Shown piece after piece: positions 1-4,924 of a stretch of DNA of 11,122 nucleotides. The notes below the pieces were generated by a model, which made no database searches, was not told the DNA's origin, and saw only the letters and a program-made list of their open reading frames with translations. This DNA is from Ruminococcus flavefaciens (GTDB lineage: Bacteria; Bacillota_A; Clostridia; Oscillospirales; Ruminococcaceae). Positions within the stretch are counted from its first letter, which is position 1; each line of letters begins with the position of its first letter. The stretch spans positions 1 to 11,122 of the forward strand of contig SFFP01000043.1 of assembly GCA_004556875.1 (NCBI GenBank), read 5' to 3'. Both the position numbers and the translations under genes were made by a program.

Positions 1-554
1 AGGAATATTACAAAGACAGATACCGACTTGAATGTGGGAAGAAGCGCGATACCGTAAGGTATGTATACTATAGGCGGTATGGAGCTGAAAAACTTAGTGA
101 TATAAGTTGCCGCACTGCCTATTCTTGCGCTCCAGCCTATGAATAGTCCCAGCGGAACTGCCACAGCCACTGCAAGAAGAAAGCCTTTCAGTGTGATACC
201 GATAGAGCTTTTGATATTTATCCATATCTTCGCCCTGTCCTCAGCAAACTGAGCTATGACCTTTCCGGGTGAAGGGAAAAGCATATCGTTCAGCACGTTG
301 AATTTGGCAGTCGCAAGACTCCATACCGCGAGGACTACATATATAAATCCTGCAATATCAAGGAGGAGCGACAGTCCTTCTTCCTTTTTTATGAAGAACG
401 AAGCAACAATAACAACAGCTTCAAATATAACTGCAAATGTCACAAGTGAGCTTGTGTGAACGTCTTTTACCGACTTATCGGGCAGAAGCTGTATCAGCAG
501 GAGTCCGATAAAAAGCAGGTGTGCAATTCTCAGGAAACGCTTTTTAATGGTCAT
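1..554 (-). CDS. ABC importer permease, NitT/TauT/SsuC-like (C-terminus off window)
   Basis: Membrane subunit of a nitrate/sulfonate/taurine-class importer; it would form the channel driven by the adjacent ATPase. I translated the reverse strand by hand from the ATG at 554 and it stays open for 184 codons to the window edge, so the C-terminal part is missing. Hydrophobic segments are visible near residues 8-24, 40-55, 62-80 and 119-140, followed by a stretch with Ile-Pro-Pro-Ile (about 159-162) that matches the conserved loop of this permease family. The N-terminal region carries more hydrophobic segments than the usual SsuC-type protein. The ATG overlaps the ATPase stop codon (ATGA overlap), with a GAGGTGG ribosome site upstream, so the two are translationally coupled. 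Family assignment is firm from context and the transmembrane pattern; the substrate cannot be read from this subunit. Confidence 0.85.
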   Translation of the reverse strand, partial: MTIKKRFLRIAHLLFIGLLLIQLLPDKSVKDVHTSSLVTFAVIFEAVVIVASFFIKKEEGLSLLLDIAGFIYVVLAVWSLATAKFNVLNDMLFPSPGKVIAQFAEDRAKIWINIKSSIGITLKGFLLAVAVAVPLGLFIGWSARIGSAATYITKFFSSIPPIVYIPYGIALLPTFKSVSVFVIF

Positions 555-1387
555 ATAACCACCTCGTCTCCGCCGATGCGTTCAGCAATATCGTTGTAAA
601 GAAGCGAGAGCAGTCTGTTTCTGAATTTGCCGTATTCCTCAGTCTTGATAAGCTCCGAGCGAACTCTCGGACGGCTGAAAGGCACTTTAACTATCTCATT
701 TACTGTTCCCGGATGAGCAGTGAGGACTACTATCTTATCGGAAAGAAGTATAGCTTCGTCAATATCATGTGTTACGAATACTACCGTCTTTCGCGGTTCT
801 GTGCCGTCACCCTCCCAGAGAGAGAGCAGAAGCTCCTGTAAGATAACGCGGTTTTTAGCGTCTATAGCGCTGAACGGTTCGTCCATGAGAAGTATCTCCG
901 TGTTCATGGCAAGTGCTCTTGCTATAGCTGCGCGCTGCTGCATACCGCCTGAAAGCTGTGAAGGGTACTTGCTGCCAAAGCCGTCAAGCCCCACCTTATG
1001 AAGGAATTCATCAGCAATTTTCAGACGTTCGCTTCTTTTTATATGATGTCTTGCCTGCTTGATGCCAAAGGCAATATTATTTCTTGTGGTCATCCACGGG
1101 AACAGCGAGTAGTGCTGAAATACCACGCCTCTCTCCGTACCTGTTCCGTGAAGCTCTTTGCCGTCTATCTCTACCGAGCCGCCTGCCGCGCTGTATATGC
1201 CCTCAAGCACGCTGAGAAGCGTGGACTTTCCGCAGCCGCTTGCTCCGATAACGCTTACAAATTCGCCGTTTCCAACGCCGAAAGATACATCGTGAAGTGC
1301 GTTGAAGCTGTGCTTGTTCTCGGTATAATTGACAGTAAGATTTTTTATTTCTATCTTATTGGCGATAGCTGTATTACTCGTAGTCAT
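551..1387 (-). CDS. ABC importer ATPase, NitT/TauT/SsuB-like
   Basis: Cytoplasmic ATP-hydrolysing subunit that powers uptake. All nucleotide-binding motifs are intact: Walker A GASGCGKST (residues 48-56), Q-loop Gln91 in a VVFQ context followed by LFPW, signature LSGGM (145-149), Walker B ILLMDE (165-170) and the switch His207 in THD. The LFPW after the Q-loop and the length of 278 residues are usual for SsuB/TauB/NrtD-type ATPases. I place the start at the ATG at 1387: an AAGGAG site lies 7 nt upstream, whereas a TTG at 1390 would leave only 4 nt. The gene overlaps the end of the binding-protein gene by 14 nt and the permease start by 4 nt, so all three form one operon. The C-terminal 40 residues show no added sensor domain. 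Confidence 0.95.
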   Translation of the reverse strand: MTTSNTAIANKIEIKNLTVNYTENKHSFNALHDVSFGVGNGEFVSVIGASGCGKSTLLSVLEGIYSAAGGSVEIDGKELHGTGTERGVVFQHYSLFPWMTTRNNIAFGIKQARHHIKRSERLKIADEFLHKVGLDGFGSKYPSQLSGGMQQRAAIARALAMNTEILLMDEPFSAIDAKNRVILQELLLSLWEGDGTEPRKTVVFVTHDIDEAILLSDKIVVLTAHPGTVNEIVKVPFSRPRVRSELIKTEEYGKFRNRLLSLLYNDIAERIGGDEVVI

Positions 1388-2573
1388 CAAAATGCTCCTT
1401 TAGCTCATTATAGATATCATCAGAGTTTTCAGCCAGAATGCTTTCAAGTGCATTTTTGTATATATCTGTATTATAGAGCGGTTCGATATCGTAATCCTCG
1501 GTATAGCCAAGCTCTACGATGCTCTTTTTAAGTTCAACAGTTCCCTGCTTGTCGGGGTCAGGACTTGAAGTGCTGTAGCCGCCGTAAACCTCTGTATCTA
1601 TAAGTTCCTCATCAATGTCGATGTACTTCTTTACATCTTTAAGAGTTTTTTCCTTATCGGTCTGTGTGAAGTGATAAGCCTTGATGAAGGCTCTCTCCAG
1701 TGCATTGTAGGTATTAGGATATTCGCTGAGTGAAGATGTCTTTGCGACCTGTCGGCAGCAAGGCTGGTTCTGAAGTGCTTCCTCATGTGCGCAGTAGTAA
1801 ACTACTCTGTAACCCTGTGACTTTGCAAGTGAAGCATATGGCGAATATACCGAAGCAGCGTCAATAGTTGCATTTGAAAGAGCTGCATAAGCGTCCTTCT
1901 GGCTGTCAAAGTAAACGATATTCACCTTGTCATCGCCCTCGCCTATTTCAATGTGAGCGTTTTTCAGAAGTATCTGAAGCTCTGCATCCTGAACGCTGTT
2001 CTTTACGGAAGCAACGTTTCTGCCCTTGAGTATCTCAACTCCAAGCTCGTCCTTGTCTGCGTATTCAGACTTGATAACGTAGCCGTGACCGTTTGTCATA
2101 GCACCGCCGAAAATTGAGATGTCATGTCCCTGACTCTGGAAAGTAAGTGTCGGTACTGAACCGATGAATGCCACATCAAGTTTATCGGATTCAAGACCGT
2201 TTACAAGCTCAGATGCACTTGAAAACTGTGTAAGTGTAACTTTGAGTCCCTCTTCCTTAAAGAAGCCTTCTTCCTCTGCTACAAACGCAAGAAGATGAGC
2301 TGTTGTGTTAAGGTGACCGATATTGATGCTGGTCTTTTCGGGTGTACCGCTTAAAGCTTCTGCGGCATCTCCGCAGCAGTCTGCGACCTCTGTGCAGCAG
2401 TCCTTATCCTTATCCTCGCAGCAGTCCTTTTTATCCTCTTCTTCAGCGGCAGTTGTCTCTGCGCTGCCTGCTGTTGTGTTTGTCTCTGTGCTCTCTGAAT
2501 TGTTGAATGCGCCGCAGCCTGTAAGAAGTGCAGCAGCAGTAAGTATTGAAAGTATTCCTATTCTCTTTTTCAT
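1374..2573 (-). CDS. Cys-rich substrate-binding lipoprotein of a NitT/TauT-type ABC importer
   Basis: Extracellular, membrane-anchored solute receptor for the importer encoded just downstream. The first 20 residues form a lipoprotein signal (Lys-Lys-Arg start, hydrophobic core, LTGC lipobox with Cys20). A Thr/Ser/Glu-rich linker follows and contains three vicinal cysteine pairs (51-52, 59-60, 66-67; CC-x6-CC-x5-CC) among acidic and lysine residues. From about residue 82 the protein has the two-lobed fold typical of SsuA/TauA/NMT1-like proteins, with an opening of the type IGHLNTTAHLLAF, then EEGFFKEEGL and LDVAFIGSVP. A further cysteine pair sits in the C-lobe (PCCRQ, Cys272-273) with Cys260 nearby. 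An AGAGAGG ribosome site stands 9 nt before the ATG. Cysteine is otherwise almost absent, so the pairs look selected. Known substrates of the class include sulfonates, taurine, nitrate and pyrimidine precursors; I cannot choose between them. Confidence 0.9.
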   Translation of the reverse strand: MKKRIGILSILTAAALLTGCGAFNNSESTETNTTAGSAETTAAEEEDKKDCCEDKDKDCCTEVADCCGDAAEALSGTPEKTSINIGHLNTTAHLLAFVAEEEGFFKEEGLKVTLTQFSSASELVNGLESDKLDVAFIGSVPTLTFQSQGHDISIFGGAMTNGHGYVIKSEYADKDELGVEILKGRNVASVKNSVQDAELQILLKNAHIEIGEGDDKVNIVYFDSQKDAYAALSNATIDAASVYSPYASLAKSQGYRVVYYCAHEEALQNQPCCRQVAKTSSLSEYPNTYNALERAFIKAYHFTQTDKEKTLKDVKKYIDIDEELIDTEVYGGYSTSSPDPDKQGTVELKKSIVELGYTEDYDIEPLYNTDIYKNALESILAENSDDIYNELKEHFDDYE

Positions 2574-2627
2574 ATTTATCGACCTCTCTGTATTTACTTG
2601 ATTTATAATTTATCCTTTTTTATCATC

Positions 2628-2687
2628 TCATCTGTCACAACATCGCATTCGCTCTGAGCCGATAATACTTCTTATGAGCTTTCTCAT
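2628..2687 (-). CDS. Putative 19-aa Cys-Cys leader peptide
   Basis: A very short frame encoding MRKLIRSIIGSERMRCCDR, the first frame after the predicted promoter and 54 nt ahead of the binding-protein gene. A GGGAG ribosome site lies 8 nt before its ATG, better than expected for a chance frame. Two consecutive TGT cysteine codons sit three codons before the stop, where ribosome pausing could influence downstream expression. Short upstream frames with consecutive cysteine codons are known to mediate cysteine-responsive control of sulfur genes in some bacteria, mycobacteria among them. I see no strong terminator hairpin between this frame and the next gene, so translational coupling is as likely as transcription attenuation. 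It could also be a functional micropeptide or a chance frame. Confidence 0.5.
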   Translation of the reverse strand: MRKLIRSIIGSERMRCCDR

Positions 2688-2717
2688 ATTTATCACTCCC
2701 TGTTTTTCTATGCTCTT

Positions 2718-2746
2718 ATCATACCATACCTATAGGAATTTGTCTA
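2718..2746 (-). promoter_or_regulatory. Promoter of the ABC importer operon with palindrome in its spacer
   Basis: On the minus strand a -35 box TAGACA (2741-2746) is followed after exactly 17 bp by a -10 box TATGAT (2718-2723). The spacer contains the perfect palindrome CCTATAGG (2729-2736), extended on the plus strand as ATACCTATAGGAAT. A dyad between -35 and -10 is a common place for a repressor. The GGAAT half-site vaguely recalls Rrf2-family (CymR-like) operators of sulfur genes, but this is a resemblance only. Transcription would start near 2711 and reach the short Cys-Cys frame after about 24 nt. Further upstream (2770-2784) there is a second weak inverted repeat, ATAGA-N5-TCTAT. Confidence 0.6.
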
Positions 2747-2879
2747 ATACAGAAACCCTATGATGACTTATAGAAAAAATCTATTTGTCACACTTGCGTT
2801 CTTACTTTCTTGAAAGCAATATACTTTAGCGATTTAAACTATTCAATATTGCAAGGAAGCAAGCTTGCATTACTGTTAT

Positions 2880-2907
2880 AAAAAACCGCAGGGAATTATC
2901 CTGCGGC
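2880..2907 (-). terminator. Intrinsic terminator of the ABC-F gene
   Basis: Read on the minus strand, a perfect 7-bp stem CCGCAGG/CCTGCGG (arms 2900-2906 and 2886-2892) with a 7-nt loop is followed by six T residues (plus-strand A at 2880-2885). It begins 8 nt after the ABC-F stop codon. It separates the ABC-F gene from the importer operon promoter region. The roughly 130 bp between this terminator and the importer promoter hold no gene that I can support. Confidence 0.9.
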
Positions 2908-2914
2908 TTTAATG

Positions 2915-4441
2915 TCATAATTCTATTGTTTTTGTGGCTATCCTCTCACGGAACCTCATATCATGCTCCACAAAAAGCATGGTCGGACTGTATTCAAGAA
3001 GCAGTTTTTCGAGCTGCATTCTCGAAAATACATCTATATAGTTGAGAGGCTCGTCCCATATATAGATATGTGCAGGAGTCAGCAGACTCGCCGCAATTAG
3101 CACCTTCTTTTTCTGCCCCTCTGAATACTCCGAAATATCTTTGGAAAACTGTACTCGTTCAAGGTCAAGGTCTCGCAGTACAGCGGAAAACATACTCCTG
3201 TCAAGTCCGCGCTCCTCGCAGAATTTTTCGATACTGCCGCAGAGTCCCCTCGTATTCTGGTCGATGTAAGAGATAACAAGTCCCGAAGCAGTCTCACATA
3301 TTCCCTCTTCCGTAAACGAAGCTTTCATGCCTGCATATCCTGCCTTATTAAGCACTGACTTTATAAGCGTTGATTTTCCGCAGCCGTTACTGCCATGAAG
3401 TGCTATGCGGTCACCGTTCTTTACTTCAAAGGTAACTCGGTCAAGCGCAGGAGTTTCGGAATTCTCATACATGAGACTGTAATCTCTTATATTAATAAGA
3501 GTATTCTTGTGGTGGGTCAGCTTTTCGAGCTTCAGCTCCTTCATACGCTCAATATCGCCGAGAAGTCCCTCTTTTTCGTCTATTTCGCGTTCAATGCGCT
3601 TTTCTATGTTCTTGACTCTGCTCTGCATTTTCTTGGTCTTAGCGCCGATATACGACCTTGTGGAGATACAGCGGTCATTCTCCTTTATGGGGTCAAAGCC
3701 TATTTTGGTACGCTCATTTTTATCCGCCCAGTCTGAGGTCTTACGCGCCGCCTGTTTAAGCTTTCGTATCTCCTTTTTATGCTTTTCATTTTCAGCAAGC
3801 ACGAAGCTGTCTCTGCGCTGTTTATTTTCCCACCATACCGAGAAATTTCCGTTCTGAACCTCTATGCTCTTTCTGTTGAGCACCAGTACATGGTCGATAC
3901 AGGCATCAAGCAGGTCACGGTCATGGGATACAAGTATAAATCCGCTCTTTGACGCAAGGTACTCCCTGACCTTTTCACGCGCCTCAAAGTCAAGATGATT
4001 TGTAGGCTCGTCTATGAGCAGGAACTCATTCTCTCCCGAAAACAGCACCGCAAGCAGCACTTTTGTACGCTCGCCAAGACTGAGAGTATCAAAGCTTCTG
4101 TACAGTATATCCGCTGTCTCACCAAGCTTTTCAAGCTCGCATATTACGCGCCATTCCTCGCACTCTTCCCTAAGCTCATATATCAGCTCACAGCCCTGCA
4201 TTTTTCGCATTTCATCGCTTATACGGTAAGGAAAATACTCAAACCTTACCGAAGCGCTGATAGAACCTCTGTACTGATATTTTCCAAGCAAAAGGCTGAG
4301 AAAAGTGGTCTTGCCCTTGCCGTTCCTGCCGATGAAACCAAGCCTCCAGTCGGTATCAATGGAAAATGAAACGTTTTCAAAAATATTGTCAAAGCTTCCC
4401 TCGTAATAAAATGTAAGATCGTTCACTCTTATCTGTGACAT
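2915..4441 (-). CDS. ABC-F ATPase, Lsa/Vga-like ribosomal protection protein
   Basis: Soluble protein with two ABC cassettes and no membrane domain, typical of ABC-F factors that bind the ribosomal E site and dislodge antibiotics such as lincosamides, streptogramin A and pleuromutilins, or that help stalled ribosomes. Cassette 1 has Walker A GRNGKGKTT (residues 38-46), signature LSLGE and Walker B LLIDEPTNHLD. A long charged coiled-coil interdomain linker follows. Cassette 2 has Walker A GSNGCGKST (from residue 350), signature YSEGQ, Walker B IYIWDEP and a final EHD switch. The opening and the TDW-x-LG-x-IGRNG block resemble the Lsa subgroup. Length is 508 residues from the ATG at 4441, close to Lsa (about 500). 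That start has an AAGGAGG site 7 nt upstream; an in-frame ATG at 4507 would place 22 extra codons across the leader terminator and is rejected. Actual resistance is not provable from sequence. Confidence 0.93.
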   Translation of the reverse strand: MSQIRVNDLTFYYEGSFDNIFENVSFSIDTDWRLGFIGRNGKGKTTFLSLLLGKYQYRGSISASVRFEYFPYRISDEMRKMQGCELIYELREECEEWRVICELEKLGETADILYRSFDTLSLGERTKVLLAVLFSGENEFLLIDEPTNHLDFEAREKVREYLASKSGFILVSHDRDLLDACIDHVLVLNRKSIEVQNGNFSVWWENKQRRDSFVLAENEKHKKEIRKLKQAARKTSDWADKNERTKIGFDPIKENDRCISTRSYIGAKTKKMQSRVKNIEKRIEREIDEKEGLLGDIERMKELKLEKLTHHKNTLINIRDYSLMYENSETPALDRVTFEVKNGDRIALHGSNGCGKSTLIKSVLNKAGYAGMKASFTEEGICETASGLVISYIDQNTRGLCGSIEKFCEERGLDRSMFSAVLRDLDLERVQFSKDISEYSEGQKKKVLIAASLLTPAHIYIWDEPLNYIDVFSRMQLEKLLLEYSPTMLFVEHDMRFRERIATKTIEL

Positions 4442-4467
4442 AAAAATTCCTCCTTCCATGATCCTGT

Positions 4468-4504
4468 AAATAAAAAAACAGAACCATTTGCTGCCAAACA
4501 GTTC
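4468..4504 (-). terminator. Leader terminator (attenuator) before the ABC-F gene
   Basis: On the minus strand a 10-bp stem with two G-U pairs (arms 4495-4504 and 4481-4490) closes a GCAG loop and is followed by TGTTTTTTTATTT (4468-4480). It ends 26 nt before the ABC-F start and upstream of the ribosome site, so it would stop transcripts before the gene unless disrupted. A seven-base segment upstream (TGCCAAA on the minus strand, plus positions 4606-4612) is complementary to the 5' arm and loop (TTTGGCA, plus 4492-4498) and could act as antiterminator. A second pairing, ATAACCTC (4582-4589) with GAGGTTAT (4517-4524), may also form in the leader. Confidence 0.75.
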
Positions 4505-4542
4505 CATTACATACTTATAACCTCATGGTCGGAGGGATATCA

Positions 4543-4662
4543 TCACAATACAGCTATACTGTGAAATATATACGCAAAAAAGAGGTTATGAGAACATAAT
4601 CCACTTTTGGCAACATGATAAGACAGTACGGCAAATTTCCACACTATCAGATAATTATTCAT
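4543..4662 (-). CDS. Possible 39-codon leader ORF upstream of ABC-F
   Basis: A reading frame beginning MNNYLIVWKFAVL that occupies the middle of the ABC-F leader and stops at 4543, 38 nt before the terminator stem. It begins 15 nt after the stop of the Met-Lys-Arg frame and covers the candidate antiterminator segment (4606-4612), so translation through it could change leader folding. It has no clear Shine-Dalgarno site (AACAC precedes the ATG), so independent initiation is doubtful; reinitiation after the first frame is possible. The peptide is rich in hydrophobic and aromatic residues. It may be a chance frame. Confidence 0.35.
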   Translation of the reverse strand: MNNYLIVWKFAVLSYHVAKSGLCSHNLFFAYIFHSIAVL

Positions 4663-4677
4663 GTGTTCAAAAGCAGA

Positions 4678-4689
4678 TTATCTTTTCAT
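4678..4689 (-). CDS. Three-codon leader ORF (Met-Lys-Arg) upstream of ABC-F
   Basis: The first ATG after the ABC-F promoter reads ATG AAA AGA TAA and is preceded by AGAGAGG (4697-4703) with a 7-nt spacer, the best ribosome site in the leader. It starts about 22 nt after the expected transcription start. Minimal upstream frames at which drug-bound ribosomes stall are known to control ABC-F and other antibiotic resistance genes in Gram-positive bacteria. Position, ribosome site and the downstream terminator fit such a role; stalling on this peptide is inference. Confidence 0.55.
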   Translation of the reverse strand: MKR

Positions 4690-4717
4690 CCTGACACCTC
4701 TCTTTGGATTTTTTTTA

Positions 4718-4746
4718 AGTATAGCATATAGACTTTGATTTGTCAA
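4718..4746 (-). promoter_or_regulatory. Proximal promoter of the ABC-F gene
   Basis: Minus-strand TTGACA (4741-4746), a 17-bp spacer ending in TGC, and TATACT (4718-4723): a near-consensus sigma-A promoter with an extended -10. A run of eight A residues follows in the expected start region (plus-strand T at about 4709-4716), where polymerase slippage is conceivable. The leader to the ABC-F start is about 270 nt. Confidence 0.85.
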
Positions 4747-4811
4747 GGATCGCGGAGAGATTTCTGCCTTTTATTCATTTTCACCGCGAAAAAGGGGGCG
4801 GCGGCTCGCCG

Positions 4812-4840
4812 CTTATAGCATATAGGCTTTGATTTGTCAA
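4812..4840 (-). promoter_or_regulatory. Distal (duplicate) promoter of the ABC-F gene
   Basis: Minus-strand TTGACA (4835-4840) and TATAAG (4812-4817) with a 17-bp spacer, nearly identical in sequence to the proximal promoter 94 bp downstream. The -10 box ends in G where it merges with the GC-rich hairpin, so it is probably weaker. It starts 8 nt after the T-tract of the GH3 terminator. It may give a second, longer ABC-F transcript. Confidence 0.5.
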
Positions 4841-4848
4841 GCAGTTAC

Positions 4849-4887
4849 AAAAAAGGCAATATCCCACATTATACGCAGGATATTGCC
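4849..4887 (-). terminator. Intrinsic terminator of the GH3 gene
   Basis: Perfect 10-bp stem GGCAATATCC/GGATATTGCC (arms 4878-4887 and 4855-4864 as read on the minus strand) with a 13-nt loop, followed on that strand by six T residues (4849-4854). It lies 37 nt beyond the GH3 stop codon. No T-run follows in the other direction, so it acts only on minus-strand transcripts. Confidence 0.9.
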
Positions 4888-4924
4888 ATATTTCATATCA
4901 TTAAGCGCTATCGCCTGAAACGAT

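Larger units (their letters stand above)
4718..4840 (-). repeat. 94-bp-period promoter/hairpin repeat cassette, ABC-F copy
   Basis: A 26-bp direct repeat (4721-4746 and 4815-4840, 25 of 26 identical) carries the -35 and most of the -10 and is offset by exactly 94 bp. The distal copy reads TTGACA, 17 bp, TATAAG. Between the copies lie, on the minus strand, a hairpin GCGGC-GAGCC-GCCGC (4798-4812), then CCCCCTTTTTCGCGG, and a wider stem CGCGG...CCGCG spanning 4751-4788. The same blocks in the same order and spacing occur on the plus strand at 8622-8809, so this is a diverged member of a dispersed repeat. It lies between the GH3 terminator and the ABC-F leader. Confidence 0.8.

Noticed and set aside
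998..1531. Plus-strand open frame of 177 codons across the ATPase and binding-protein genes
   Set aside because: Antisense to two well-supported genes and without family features; considered a shadow frame.
2816..2870. Inverted AT-rich pairs (GCAATAT...ATATTGC and CAAGCTTG) between the ABC-F terminator and the importer promoter
   Set aside because: Short and AT-rich; likely chance, and with no gene or T-run to give them a role.
4442..4507. N-terminal extension of the ABC-F frame starting at the ATG at 4507
   Set aside because: These 22 codons cross the leader terminator and its T-tract and do not match the family N-terminus; the ATG at 4441 has an ideal ribosome site.
4798..4812. GC hairpin followed by CCCCCTTTTT (minus strand) as an intrinsic terminator
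   Set aside because: It follows the distal -10 box so closely that a transcript from that promoter would lack most of the stem, and the five C residues separate the stem from the T-run; the GH3 gene already has a better terminator.
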